Below are positions 53,680 to 63,130 of a DNA stretch of 64,000 bases, piece after piece. Numbering within the stretch: the first letter of the stretch is position 1; the number at the start of each line of letters is the position of its first letter. The position numbers and the translations under genes were made by a program. The DNA comes from Candidatus Babeliales bacterium (GTDB taxonomy: Bacteria; Babelota; Babeliae; Babelales; Vermiphilaceae), in assembly GCA_035944115.1 (NCBI GenBank), contig DASZBJ010000049.1, positions 32,509 to 96,508 of the forward strand, given 5' to 3'. A model generated the notes under the pieces. It was not told the DNA's origin, did no database searches, and was given only the letters and a program-made list of their open reading frames with translations.

Positions 53680-55021
53680 ACGATCAGAATCAAATTATAT
53701 GAAATATATTGGTATATGCATTTCTGCCTTGGCGTGTAATAGCGCATTTGCATATCCCACGCTATTTTTTTGGCAGATTTTTTTATTCTTAATTCCTATA
53801 TTTTATTATGGAGTATATGCAGGTTCTTTAACATTTTTAGACGGTTTTTTCTGGGGGTTTATTTATAACACCATTCATTTTTTAGAGTTCTTCTTTCTGC
53901 TTAAAAAATATAATTCATTGATAGTAGCAGCGGGATGTTTTTTTTGCTTAGTTGTGTATAGCTCTGTATATGCAGGGGGATGGTTTTGTATTGGCACCTT
54001 TGTATCATCTCGGCATCATGCGCAATGGTATAAAAGATTTATATGGATTATGGTCTCTTGGTTTTATTTTTTTTTCATTCAGTTCTATCTGTTTTGGATG
54101 ATAGGAATGGGAGATTGCTTTGCAAATCTACTGTTACCATGTGCGCACTATCCATCAACGTTGCGATTATTACCAATCGTAGGATCAACGGTTCTGGTAT
54201 TGAGTGTAATAATCTGTGCCCAGTTGCTTACCGCAGCGTTAGTAACTAAAAAAATCTCATTTTTGTGGGGGGCTCTGTGTTTTGTGATACCATTTTGTGT
54301 TGGATTGATGTACCAATATCCAGCAGCATCGGTACCGCAATGGCTGCATACAATTGGGTATGTTGCACCGCTTGCAAACTATACAGGGTATCCGCTTGAT
54401 GATGCACAGGAAATTAACCATAAAATCATGCAATTTTTATATGAACATCCGCATAAAAAAATAGTGATTATGCCAGAAGAAGGTTATCCATATCCATTAA
54501 ATACTGTACCTGAAGCTGTTGTAATATGGCAGCAGAATGGACTTGCATCAGGAGTTACATTATTAATCGGTGCTCACAAAGTGGATCGCGAAAAACTATT
54601 TAACTCCCTGTATCGTATAGATGATACGAATATTTCGGCTCTCTATGATAAATCGTTCCTCGTGCCTTTGTATGAGTATATACCAAGTCCAAGCTTAAAC
54701 TGGGCCCGTAAGCTTTTTTTAAAAGACAAGCAGGGGTTTTGTGCTTCAGACAGGCAGCAGACGCCAATAGCTATTACTGATGGCTGTGTGGTTATGCCGT
54801 ACATATGTTCCGATTTGTACTTTTCAACACAATATAAACTCCCAAATACGTTACTGTGTATTGTGAATGATGGATGGTGCTATTTGCCTGAAATGCGGCA
54901 TATTATGTACCTTTTTGCGCGATATCGAGCAATTGAGTTACGACAGCCTTGCATCTATATTGGCCATCATAGAGGGCTGATCATCGCTAGTGATGGTTCT
55001 TTGCTCGATTGTGCCTTATAA
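53660..55021 (+). CDS. lnt: apolipoprotein N-acyltransferase-like protein
   Basis: 453 aa from 53660; the ATG at 53699 (MKYIGICISALACNSAFAYP) may be the true start. Five to six TM helices lie in the first about 220 residues, then a carbon-nitrogen hydrolase domain. Catalytic Glu is in VIMPEEGYPYP, Lys in YDKSFLVPLYEYIP and Cys in MPYICSDLY. This is the Lnt plan, which N-acylates lipoproteins in the inner membrane and fits the lipoproteins and LolC-like protein here. Ordinary Lnt has Cys-Tyr-Glu where this has Cys-Ser-Asp. Confidence 0.82.
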   Translation: MRKKITKRSESNYMKYIGICISALACNSAFAYPTLFFWQIFLFLIPIFYYGVYAGSLTFLDGFFWGFIYNTIHFLEFFFLLKKYNSLIVAAGCFFCLVVYSSVYAGGWFCIGTFVSSRHHAQWYKRFIWIMVSWFYFFFIQFYLFWMIGMGDCFANLLLPCAHYPSTLRLLPIVGSTVLVLSVIICAQLLTAALVTKKISFLWGALCFVIPFCVGLMYQYPAASVPQWLHTIGYVAPLANYTGYPLDDAQEINHKIMQFLYEHPHKKIVIMPEEGYPYPLNTVPEAVVIWQQNGLASGVTLLIGAHKVDREKLFNSLYRIDDTNISALYDKSFLVPLYEYIPSPSLNWARKLFLKDKQGFCASDRQQTPIAITDGCVVMPYICSDLYFSTQYKLPNTLLCIVNDGWCYLPEMRHIMYLFARYRAIELRQPCIYIGHHRGLIIASDGSLLDCAL

Positions 55022-55104
55022 ACAGTTCTATTCAAATCATCCTTTTTAAACTATAATGAATCGACATATTTCATAAGAGTGAATCATCTTAGAAAGGTAT
55101 TTTC

Positions 55105-55551
55105 ATGAAAGTATTTCTTTTAAAAAATGTAGTAGGAATAGGGATTGCAGGGGAAATCATCAAAGCAAAAGATGGTTTTGCGGTTAATTATCTTATTCCA
55201 CAAAAACTTGGTGTTGAAGTAACCCCACACAATGAGCAATCGTTTTTAAAAAAACTGAAAGTAATTGATAACCGTAAAGACGTGATTGCATCTAAAACGT
55301 CCATACTTGCGGAAAAAATTAAAGATACAACAGTGATTATTAAACGCAAAACGCATGATAACGGCAAACTGTTTGGGTCAATTAGTGCGTCAGAAATTGC
55401 TGATGAAATCACAAAAAGTGGCATCACTGTTTCAAAAAACCAGGTAGAAATCGATAAGTCTATTAAAAGTATTGGTACTCACGAAGTAACGATTAAGTTA
55501 TCTTCTTCTTTGTTGCCAAAAGTAACCGTTAAAGTTGTTGCTGAACAATAA
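55105..55551 (+). CDS. rplI: 50S ribosomal protein L9
   Basis: 148 aa, full length, with AGAAAGG upstream. The N-terminal rRNA-binding domain is typical (VFLLKNVVGIGIAGEIIKAKDGFAVNYLIPQ). A long connecting helix and the C-terminal domain with KLFGSISASEIADEI follow. It sits directly upstream of dnaB, as in many bacteria. Confidence 0.96.
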   Translation: MKVFLLKNVVGIGIAGEIIKAKDGFAVNYLIPQKLGVEVTPHNEQSFLKKLKVIDNRKDVIASKTSILAEKIKDTTVIIKRKTHDNGKLFGSISASEIADEITKSGITVSKNQVEIDKSIKSIGTHEVTIKLSSSLLPKVTVKVVAEQ

Positions 55552-55578
55552 ATATACATAGGTAATGCACTAAACATC

Positions 55579-56976
55579 ATGCAAATACGTAAAAGATTAA
55601 AAAAAGATTTTTTAGAACCGATCAGTCCTGAAAAAATGTTGGGCAAGCGTCTTCCTTCTAGTTTAGAGGCAGAACGTGCGGTTCTTGGTGCTTTGCTTTT
55701 AAATGATGAATACGTGGGGCAGGTGGCAGAGATTCTTACTACTAAAGATTTTTATCATCTTCCTCATGCTATGATTTATCAAGCCATTCACGATTTATCA
55801 CAACAATTTAAGCGTATTGATTTGGTAACCTTGCAAGATGAATTAGAAAAAAAAGATCAATTAACTATTATTGGGGGCATTACCTATTTAATGGGTTTGC
55901 AGGAAGATATACCTGCAATGGGACTGTTAAAGCAGCATGCAACAATTATTAAAGAGAAATCGGTTTTGCGGGAGTTGATTAATTCTGCAACTAATATCAT
56001 TGGGAACTGTTATACGCAAAACGATAATGATATTGATTCAGTCCTTGATGATGCAGAAAAAACCATTTTTCAGATATCAAATAAAAGAACTGCTGAAAAC
56101 TTTGTACAACTTAATATTTGGTTAAAAAAGACATTTCAACATTTATCTGATATTAAGAGCCATAGCAAAGGAATCACGGGGATCTCTTCCGGTTATAAAA
56201 AGTTGGATGAGATGACATCCGGATTTCAAAAAGGTGATTTTATTGTACTTGCAGCTCGTCCATCGATGGGTAAAACAGCGATGGGTATGGGCCTTGCATT
56301 ACAAGCTGCAGCGCAAGGTAACACAGTTGGTATTTTTTCTCTTGAAATGAGTGCAGAACAGTTAATCTTGCGACAGTTATCTTCAGAATCGGGTATTGCG
56401 CACCATAACATTCGCAATGCAACGATTAGTTCTCAAGAATGGATAGAATTAACATCGGTGGCTGCGCGCCTTGCAGAAATGAAGTTATTTATAGACGATA
56501 CATCTATGCTTAACCTCATGGATTTACGTGCAAAAGCGCGAAAGCTTAAAATTGAGCACAATTTACAGTTTTTATTAATTGATTATCTGCAGCTGGTTCA
56601 TACTACAAAGCAGCATGAAAATAGGCACCAAGAGGTATCAGATATTTCTCGATCATTAAAAGCATTGGCTAAAGAGCTTCAAATTCCTATTATCGCGATG
56701 GCACAGTTATCACGTGCCGTTGATGCGCGTATGGACAAACGTCCCATGCTTTCAGATTTGCGTGAATCTGGAGCGATTGAGCAGGATGCTGATTTAATTA
56801 TGTTTTTATATCGTGATGTGGTATATAACGCTGAAACAGAAAATCCAAATCATGCAGAATTGATTATCGGAAAACAGCGAAATGGACCGACCGGAACAGT
56901 ACAATTGCAATTTATTCGTGAATTGACAAAATTTGTTGATGAAGATGGCAATCACGGATACGGAGGCTACGGTTAA
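55579..56976 (+). CDS. dnaB: replicative DNA helicase DnaB
   Basis: 465 aa, typical length. N-terminal domain (LPSSLEAERAVLGALLLN...). RecA-like ATPase with Walker A ARPSMGKTAMGMGLALQ, FSLEMSAEQLILRQLS, Walker B LLIDYLQLVHT and RAVDARMDKRPMLSDLRESG with EQDADLIMFLYRD. It unwinds DNA at the fork as a hexamer. No intein is present. The gene is 27 bp after rplI and likely co-transcribed; the ribosome site is weak. Confidence 0.97.
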   Translation: MQIRKRLKKDFLEPISPEKMLGKRLPSSLEAERAVLGALLLNDEYVGQVAEILTTKDFYHLPHAMIYQAIHDLSQQFKRIDLVTLQDELEKKDQLTIIGGITYLMGLQEDIPAMGLLKQHATIIKEKSVLRELINSATNIIGNCYTQNDNDIDSVLDDAEKTIFQISNKRTAENFVQLNIWLKKTFQHLSDIKSHSKGITGISSGYKKLDEMTSGFQKGDFIVLAARPSMGKTAMGMGLALQAAAQGNTVGIFSLEMSAEQLILRQLSSESGIAHHNIRNATISSQEWIELTSVAARLAEMKLFIDDTSMLNLMDLRAKARKLKIEHNLQFLLIDYLQLVHTTKQHENRHQEVSDISRSLKALAKELQIPIIAMAQLSRAVDARMDKRPMLSDLRESGAIEQDADLIMFLYRDVVYNAETENPNHAELIIGKQRNGPTGTVQLQFIRELTKFVDEDGNHGYGGYG

Positions 56977-56983
56977 TAGTTCT

Positions 56984-57017
56984 TCCGACGTTCCAGCCTT
57001 TGGTCTACGTAGGATGA
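56984..57017. repeat. short imperfect palindrome after dnaB
   Basis: The sequence tccgacgttccagcc-ttt-ggtctacgtagga forms a weak hairpin, and its right half (ctacgtagga.atg) matches the palindrome inserted in the broken tRNA at 109-138. It is probably another copy of a small palindromic repeat family and may also act as the dnaB 3' hairpin. Confidence 0.4.
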
Positions 57018-57176
57018 TATTGACGCGAGCAACTTACGGTGTGATGTATCATTTGTAGTACAGTTCTGTGAGATAACAAACAATTATATAAGTAGAAAAG
57101 AGCAGGAGGGCGGTTTCGCCTAGGCTTTTAATCTGACAACAAAAAATTACGACGTGATTATGATAAAGAGGTAGTA

Positions 57177-57662
57177 ATGATTGTGCTTGGTATTGATCCG
57201 GGTCTGCTTATAGCAGGATTTGCGATCATAAAAAAAGAACAAAAAACAACATATTTATTAGATGCGGGATATTTAAAATTGCCGGGAACCAAGACCGTTA
57301 TTGAACGGGTAGGGTTGTTTCATGAATTTTTTGAGAAAAAAATCATTGAATGGAAGGTTACTGATCTAGCAATTGAAACACCATTTCTCGGTAAAAACAG
57401 TCAAACCTTTTTAAAACTAGGGTATTTGCGCGGGATTTTATACTTGTTAACACATAAACACAGTCTGCAGCTGCATGAATTTTCTCCGCGAGAAGTGAAA
57501 CAGTCAATTACCGGGTTTGGAGGTGCAGGCAAGGAACAAGTTGCGCGTGTTTTATATCAACTGTTTCCGCGTCTTATTAAACCAGAAAAATATGATGTCA
57601 CCGATGCGCTCGCAGTAACGCTTTGTGGGCTGTGGAAAACCAAAAACAGTTATCTGCTATAA
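57177..57662 (+). CDS. ruvC: crossover junction endodeoxyribonuclease RuvC
   Basis: 161 aa, usual length, with AGAGGT upstream. RNase H-like fold with catalytic Asp in VLGIDPGLLIAGFA, Glu in DLAIETPFLGKNSQTFLKLG, and C-terminal acids in YDVTDALAVTLC. GFGGAGKEQVARVL is the conserved loop. It resolves Holliday junctions; ruvA and ruvB are not in the window. Confidence 0.95.
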   Translation: MIVLGIDPGLLIAGFAIIKKEQKTTYLLDAGYLKLPGTKTVIERVGLFHEFFEKKIIEWKVTDLAIETPFLGKNSQTFLKLGYLRGILYLLTHKHSLQLHEFSPREVKQSITGFGGAGKEQVARVLYQLFPRLIKPEKYDVTDALAVTLCGLWKTKNSYLL

Positions 57663-58315
57663 ATCATTTAAAATCTTTTAAACAAAGCCGTATTTGACCG
57701 CGTTTTTCAAAATTACTGGAATTCTTGCCCGCAAAGGGTGCTCGGAATTTCATTCTAAAGAAAAAAACGGGCATTTTTTGCCAAAACCCCGATGGATACA
57801 GGCGTTTCAGGCGGAATGAGAATTATGTCAAAAATAATGGGGGGGCTAACTCAAAATACAATGAAACGCACACTCAAAATTTGAATAAATTTTAAGAAAA
57901 AAAGGATTTTCCAAAATATTTTCATTTAAGGAAATCATTTGTCGAAAAGATTTAACCACATTTTTGAGTTCTTTGGATTTTCAAATTTTTTAAAATAATA
58001 AGGAAAAATCTCATTAATTTTTAAACAAGGAATCAAAAACTTCATACTTTATAAGGAACTACTCTCCATATTTTAATAAAAAATTATAGGGATTTATAAG
58101 GATCCAAATTATTAATTTTATAGTTTTATTCGGATTTTTTATTAAAAATTATAAGGAATTATTCATTTTATTTTTCCCTAAAAAAGGAACCTCAAAGCCA
58201 CCTCTTCTTCAGACGGCCTCATACCGGCCATACTTTGTCTCCGGTACAGAAATTGTGCAACTGACCTGCACAAAAAAATCTGTAACAACCCTAAAATCAA
58301 AAGTTTTTAAAAAAT
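57663..58315. other. AT-rich gene-free region with irregular short repeats
   Basis: About 650 bases with no credible ORF on either strand. It is rich in A/T runs. The word aaaaattata(a/g)gg recurs near 58079 and 58144, and related ataagga words recur elsewhere in the stretch. One DnaA-box-like word TTAACCACA is at 57952-57960. It lies between convergent genes. I see no RNA gene. Its purpose is unknown. Confidence 0.4.
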
Positions 58316-58352
58316 AAAAAATCCGCTAATGCGCATTCGCTAGCGGATTTTT
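58316..58352 (-). terminator. terminator after the 58379 gene
   Basis: 12-bp stem AAAAATCCGCTA / TAGCGGATTTTT with a 12-base loop, 27 bases past the minus-strand stop; A/T tails on both sides. Confidence 0.85.
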
Positions 58353-58378
58353 CAGGATAGGAATTGTATGCCTAAAAA

Positions 58379-59572
58379 CTAAAATGATGGCAACTTAAGA
58401 CATATTGAACCATTATGTAGTTCGGTCTTATTTGTATCTTCTTGATTAGTAATTGCGCCTCCATAAAACAGTTGATCCTTAAAAAGAAATGGTGCAAATA
58501 CTATTTCGGTTGAGTTAACTGCAACAGGAGCTACTTCCTGAGATAAAAAATCATATTTATATAGAGAGGCCTTTCCAGATTCAGATCGTCCACAATCAGA
58601 AAAATAAATGCCTTGATTATGATAAATCGGTACGAAAGGAACCAATGACTCATATAATCGATCTGCTTGATGTGATATTAAATCGACCGGAATAGCAAAA
58701 TTAAATAATGGATTAACCTGCCAACCTGATTTTGTACGTACAATGCTATGATATACACAATCAATTGTTTCGGGGCTACTCGTATCCCCATATTCAATAA
58801 CAAAACCACGATCTTCATCAACCATGGACAAAAACATAATTTGTCGATTATTAAAATCTGCTACTACCTCACTATGCTCTGTATCGTCAGGCATTCTCAT
58901 TTCATGCTCTATGGCAGTTTGATGAGTAATAATTTTTTTAGCCCATTCTGTATATGCATCAGTATCATTAAATGATTGATTACTATACTGTATGTTGGGA
59001 TATGGCTGCTGTACAATGCGATACTGCGTATTCCCCTCTATTTCTAAGCGTTGAATATAAAATAATAATGAACCAATCTTCTGTGGGTGTAAACAATCAT
59101 AATGATCGCTAAAAGCAATCGCATCAGTATCTCCATTTATAGAAAAATGAAAAATTCCATAACGGTCTCGTTTTTTACAACAGCAATAACCCGCTAGCTC
59201 ATCTATCCAATCAACAGAAATATAATCGTACAGAGAATCTTGAATGCTAATAATTCTTGGAGATCGTTTGTTAAACTGTTTAATCCATACGCGACCATTA
59301 GAAACAAAACTAAATCCTGAAGCATCTGACATAATACGAACTGCTGCCGGCATATGTATAGAATGCAATAGTGGATACGCATATAAACTTACTGGATCCC
59401 ATCCAAATAATGTAAGATTATCTGGTGCCTTTTGATAAACGACATAGACAAACGGTACCGCATGACCATTGGTGGATGACACCCCAACAGGATATAAATA
59501 CTCTTTAAGATCGGAACTAATCAAAAAATGTGATGATACTAATAGATAAAACCATAATAATCCTTTGCTCAC
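58379..59572 (-). CDS. hypothetical exported beta-rich protein
   Basis: 397 aa from a GTG with AGGAGG upstream. Signal peptide to about residue 20 (LLVSSHFLISSD). The rest is beta-rich and aromatic, with repeated short strands separated by turns (VWIKQFNKRS, YGIFHFSINGD, LFYIQRLEIEGN, IMFLSMVDEDRGFVIEYG, GIYFSDCGRS). This suggests a beta-propeller, but no WD or YWTD signature is clear. No family recognised. It stands alone with its own terminator. Confidence 0.65.
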   Translation of the reverse strand: MSKGLLWFYLLVSSHFLISSDLKEYLYPVGVSSTNGHAVPFVYVVYQKAPDNLTLFGWDPVSLYAYPLLHSIHMPAAVRIMSDASGFSFVSNGRVWIKQFNKRSPRIISIQDSLYDYISVDWIDELAGYCCCKKRDRYGIFHFSINGDTDAIAFSDHYDCLHPQKIGSLLFYIQRLEIEGNTQYRIVQQPYPNIQYSNQSFNDTDAYTEWAKKIITHQTAIEHEMRMPDDTEHSEVVADFNNRQIMFLSMVDEDRGFVIEYGDTSSPETIDCVYHSIVRTKSGWQVNPLFNFAIPVDLISHQADRLYESLVPFVPIYHNQGIYFSDCGRSESGKASLYKYDFLSQEVAPVAVNSTEIVFAPFLFKDQLFYGGAITNQEDTNKTELHNGSICLKLPSF

Positions 59573-59658
59573 AATATCCTCCTCAGACAGTCTCAGACTA
59601 GTTATTGATATTTACAAAGTATCACTATAACAATCCTATCCATACTGTGCAAAAAAAA

Positions 59659-59692
59659 TTCCATCGCATCAACCGAAGTTAATGCGATGGAA
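59659..59692 (-). terminator. probable terminator of the dnaN-recF unit
   Basis: 11-bp stem TTCCATCGCAT / ATGCGATGGAA with a T run on the minus-strand exit side (eight A on the + strand). It lies about 220 bases after the recF stop; the 59693-59913 stretch between them holds no gene that I can see. Confidence 0.7.
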
Positions 59693-59913
59693 AAAAGGAG
59701 AGTAGTAATGAAGCCTAATTAAAGTAAAAAATCATAAATTTAAATATGACTTATCTAAAGGATAATACACATTCAAAGTATGTCAATGATTTTTTTTATA
59801 AAAACGCCCTATAGAAGGACAATTTCAATTTAAATTCTCTATAAGCATATATCATTTACAGTTAGCTGTCAACCAATTAAAAAAATAAAAATTCGTGCCT
59901 ATTGCGAATGATT

Positions 59914-61005
59914 TCAATCCGTCAATACTACCTGGCCTGCCCCAGCCTCAAGCAGTATATCATGCAAAAAGCCTTGTTTTAAAGGGGAAGTGAAAATAAT
60001 CTGATTTCCCAGCCCTTGAAGGACTTTCATAAAAATATGAGCCCGCTTTTCATCAAAATCGGTCATAAAATCATCTAATAAAAAGATCGCCTGCCCTCTG
60101 GTTCTGGCTAATTCACTCATTTGGGCTAGTTTTAATAGCAAAATAATGAGCTTCTGCTGGCCTCGCGAGGCAAACATTCGAGATCGTTTCTCATAAAATT
60201 TAATCAAAATATCGTCTAAGTGAGCCCCAAATAAAGATCGCCTATAGCGCAGCTCATCTGCATATAACGTGGGGCGGTCAGCCAAAAAAGCCTCCAATGT
60301 GGCATGCCCATCCGTAAGAGCCTCGTTATAATCAAAAGTAATATGAGGAGCGTCATCAAAAAAATTATGAATAATCGTAGTCGTTTCAGTCTGAAGCCGC
60401 TCAAGCCCTCGCCGACGGTGTGACTGCACTATTCGCGATGCCTGCCAAAGCTGTTGTGTCAGAATATGATACATTGTTTTATCAAGCACCCCTGATTGTA
60501 AAGCTCGATTTCTGCTGGTGACGATATGGCGCAAACTATGTGATGCTTGCGCAAAATCTGCATCATATAATAGCAAAACATGATCTATAAATGCCCTGCG
60601 TTCTTGTGGGCTCCCGCTAATAATAGATAGATCATCTTCGGTTAACGTAACCACGCGATAATGATCCATTAGCTCTTTATATGAGCTAATACCTTTTTGA
60701 TTAATTTTTACCAGCCGTTTTTTTCCAGAAAAACCGACCTGTAACTCCGTTTCATGAGATGTTATCCCATCAGATTCTGGTACAAGTTGCGCTTTCAAAA
60801 AAAAGGTGTCATGCCCGAACTGCAGTAACTCTCGCGGAGCATGGGTTCTGAATGAACGGAGATAACAAAGGTAATGAATACTTTCCAACAAAGAAGTTTT
60901 TCCCGACCCATTTAAACCCTCGATAAGGGTAATTTTACTGGGAAACGAAATTGTTTTCTGTGTAAAACATCTAAAATTTTTAATATGTAATTGTTGCAAA
61001 TGCAC
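59914..61005 (-). CDS. recF: DNA replication and repair protein RecF
   Basis: 363 aa from a GTG 12 bp after dnaN. SMC-like ATPase with Walker A LIEGLNGSGKTSLLESIHYL, Q-region and SGSPQERRAFIDHVLLLY (RecF-type signature). Other motifs are RSLFGAHLDD, FASRGQQKLIILLLKLAQ and Walker B AIFLLDDFMTDFDEKR (the usual Ser/Glu context slightly changed). It acts in gap repair with RecO and RecR. Operon with dnaN as in most bacteria. Confidence 0.95.
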   Translation of the reverse strand: MHLQQLHIKNFRCFTQKTISFPSKITLIEGLNGSGKTSLLESIHYLCYLRSFRTHAPRELLQFGHDTFFLKAQLVPESDGITSHETELQVGFSGKKRLVKINQKGISSYKELMDHYRVVTLTEDDLSIISGSPQERRAFIDHVLLLYDADFAQASHSLRHIVTSRNRALQSGVLDKTMYHILTQQLWQASRIVQSHRRRGLERLQTETTTIIHNFFDDAPHITFDYNEALTDGHATLEAFLADRPTLYADELRYRRSLFGAHLDDILIKFYEKRSRMFASRGQQKLIILLLKLAQMSELARTRGQAIFLLDDFMTDFDEKRAHIFMKVLQGLGNQIIFTSPLKQGFLHDILLEAGAGQVVLTD

Positions 61006-61017
61006 GATGGTACTTAT

Positions 61018-62142
61018 TTAAACGGCGGTTGGAGAAACAGGCATTACCAAATAAACCATATGGCATTCTTGTTCATCTGCTTCAAAAATAATAGGCTTTG
61101 AAGAATTTTTCAGATGAAACTGCAATCCCTGATCCGCAAATGCCTGCATACCGCTCAAAAGGTATGGGGCATAAAAGCGTACATCCATCGCCTCACCTTC
61201 AAATTCTTCCAACGATAATTTCTCAGCTAGTTTACCTACATCTTTATTTTGCATAGAAACATGCAATTCATGCGATTTAAACTCAAATTGTGTTGCAATA
61301 AATTGTCCAGACAACAAACATGATGATCGGCGTAACGCTTTAATGAACTGTCCTTTATCAACACGCGCAGGCTTAAATCCATCTTTGTTTAAAATTAATT
61401 CGTATTGCGGAAATGGATCTGCAAGTAGCTTAGTAAAGAAGTTAAATGATTCACCTGAAAAAACGAGTTGGTTGCCACACAGTCCCAAAAATACCGCCGC
61501 GTTATTAATGCTTTCTAACAGTTTTTTAAGTTCAAACACAGCACGACGCGGCAACAACCATTTTTTATTTTGATCAAGCATATACTTTGCCGTACTCACT
61601 TGCGCTAAACAGTGCCCATCGGTTGTCGTCATTTTTAAACCACCGCTGGTAATTTCGCAATACAATCCGTTAAGCGCTGGATTGGAGTTGTTTTGTGGTA
61701 TCAAAAATCCTACTTTCCCTAACATATTAAGCAAAAATAAAGCATCCATGTGCATAAGGTTTTCGATACGCTCAGGAAATGGAGGAAAGTCTTGTGCATC
61801 ACGAATATTTAAAGAAACTTGAACAGTGCTTGCTTGGACAGCCAACTGTTTATCTTGTAGCGTAAAGGTAATATCGCCATCAAGCTCTTTAACTAAATCG
61901 AAAAGTCGTTTTCCTGAGACTAAAAACGACACTGCTTCTTCTATTGTGCTTTCAGTCAGTTGATAACTTGATTGTAAACTAATTTCTAAATCCGTGCTCT
62001 TTAAAACAAGTTCCCTATGACCTACTTGAAATTGAATGTATGTTGTAGCATCCAATGTTGTCCGTTTATTACAAATTGGTTGCATTGCAGAAAGAATCGT
62101 CATAAACGATTTTTGATCTACAACAAAACTATTTTTTTTCAT
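61018..62142 (-). CDS. dnaN: DNA polymerase III beta subunit (sliding clamp)
   Basis: The ATG at 62142 is preferred (MKKNSFVVDQKSFMTILSAM, with AGAGGG upstream) over one at 62163; 374 aa. Three clamp domains are visible. The C-terminal hydrophobic cleft region ends MVYLVMPVSP. Motifs such as DLEISLQSSY, NPALNGLYCEI, TTDGHCLAQVS and DKGQFIKALRRSSCL are typical of DnaN. It forms the dimeric ring at the fork. It is paired with recF but separated from dnaA by about 52 kb. Confidence 0.96.
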   Translation of the reverse strand: MKKNSFVVDQKSFMTILSAMQPICNKRTTLDATTYIQFQVGHRELVLKSTDLEISLQSSYQLTESTIEEAVSFLVSGKRLFDLVKELDGDITFTLQDKQLAVQASTVQVSLNIRDAQDFPPFPERIENLMHMDALFLLNMLGKVGFLIPQNNSNPALNGLYCEITSGGLKMTTTDGHCLAQVSTAKYMLDQNKKWLLPRRAVFELKKLLESINNAAVFLGLCGNQLVFSGESFNFFTKLLADPFPQYELILNKDGFKPARVDKGQFIKALRRSSCLLSGQFIATQFEFKSHELHVSMQNKDVGKLAEKLSLEEFEGEAMDVRFYAPYLLSGMQAFADQGLQFHLKNSSKPIIFEADEQECHMVYLVMPVSPTAV

Positions 62143-62420
62143 ATCGCCCTCTGGCATTACCATATCATATCTATTAACATTTTATTTTAAGATGAAAAGT
62201 ATATTACTAGTATACGTGCATTACAGCAAAAAACTACTCCAATCAGAACAAAGCTTCTCACCATATTTTCATAATACTATTCTGACAGATAGACAATTTG
62301 AATACGTTCATAGTATAATACCGTAAAAATAACGTATTATTTATTACACGTCTCAGACTAATTACGTCAACATCATAAAAATGGCTTATAGTTCAAAAAT
62401 TAAAACAATAGGGATCGCTC

Positions 62421-62711
62421 ATGAAAAATATACTTTTTTCCGTGATGTTATTATTAACGAATATCCATGTATCATTTGCAGCAAACGCCGATGAACAACC
62501 GCAACCACCAATAATATATTTAAATCAACCAAATTGCGTCCTAACTCAAAAAGAGTTAGACCAAATGGCACTACAGCGCCAATACGGTATACCCAGCACA
62601 TCTAAAAACGAACACATAGTTCGTAAAATGGAGCAGCCTCCACACGGATTTAGGGAAATGCAAGAGAAGATGCGCAGACGATTGGAAGCAAGAAAAAAAG
62701 GCAACGGATAA
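62421..62711 (+). CDS. small basic secreted protein
   Basis: 96 aa with AGGGAT upstream. Signal peptide ends at SFAANADEQ (residue about 22). The mature chain is short and basic, ending with an Arg/Lys helix (EKMRRRLEARKKGNG). Shares the signal, the AANAD start and the basic Arg-Leu helix with the next gene, and loosely with the pair at 22739 and 23122. Confidence 0.7.
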   Translation: MKNILFSVMLLLTNIHVSFAANADEQPQPPIIYLNQPNCVLTQKELDQMALQRQYGIPSTSKNEHIVRKMEQPPHGFREMQEKMRRRLEARKKGNG

Positions 62712-62757
62712 AGTACCAATCTTTCCAGACAGAAATACATTTTTAAAGGATAAAAAC

Positions 62758-63090
62758 ATGAGACATATAATTTTGATTTTACTATTAACCATTCCATGCG
62801 CATCATTTGCAGCTAACGCGGATGCAAAACCGCCTGTAACGAAAAAATTGCTAAAGAAAACAAAAGGTAGCCAGGGAAGGAATTTAGCCACATCATTACA
62901 GGTCCAGGCCAATGTTTCTGTAGGACAATTGCAAATGCAGAAACAAAGATTCGATGTTATTGACAATGGTCCTCACGGAGATAACACAATACACAGGCAA
63001 AGATTACAAGCGAAACTAGCGCAATCAAGAGCCAAAAAAGCGGCTCAAGCTGCTGAAAACCCAAATGGGCACGAAGAACAAAAATCATAA
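62758..63090 (+). CDS. small basic secreted protein
   Basis: 110 aa with AAAGGAT before the ATG. Signal peptide cut near SFAANADAK. The end RQRLQAKLAQSRAKKA...GHEEQKS matches the tails of the 22739 and 23122 proteins (RLQ-KL...EEQK). This is the clearest link between the two loci, 40 kb apart. No family recognised. Confidence 0.72.
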   Translation: MRHIILILLLTIPCASFAANADAKPPVTKKLLKKTKGSQGRNLATSLQVQANVSVGQLQMQKQRFDVIDNGPHGDNTIHRQRLQAKLAQSRAKKAAQAAENPNGHEEQKS

Positions 63091-63130
63091 AAATATATAA
63101 TCAACTCATTATATAAAATCGAAAGTCATC

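Noticed and set aside
57663..58315. Replication origin next to dnaB and dnaN-recF
   Set aside because: Flanking genes converge on the region and only one imperfect DnaA-box word was found; kept only as an unexplained AT-rich stretch.
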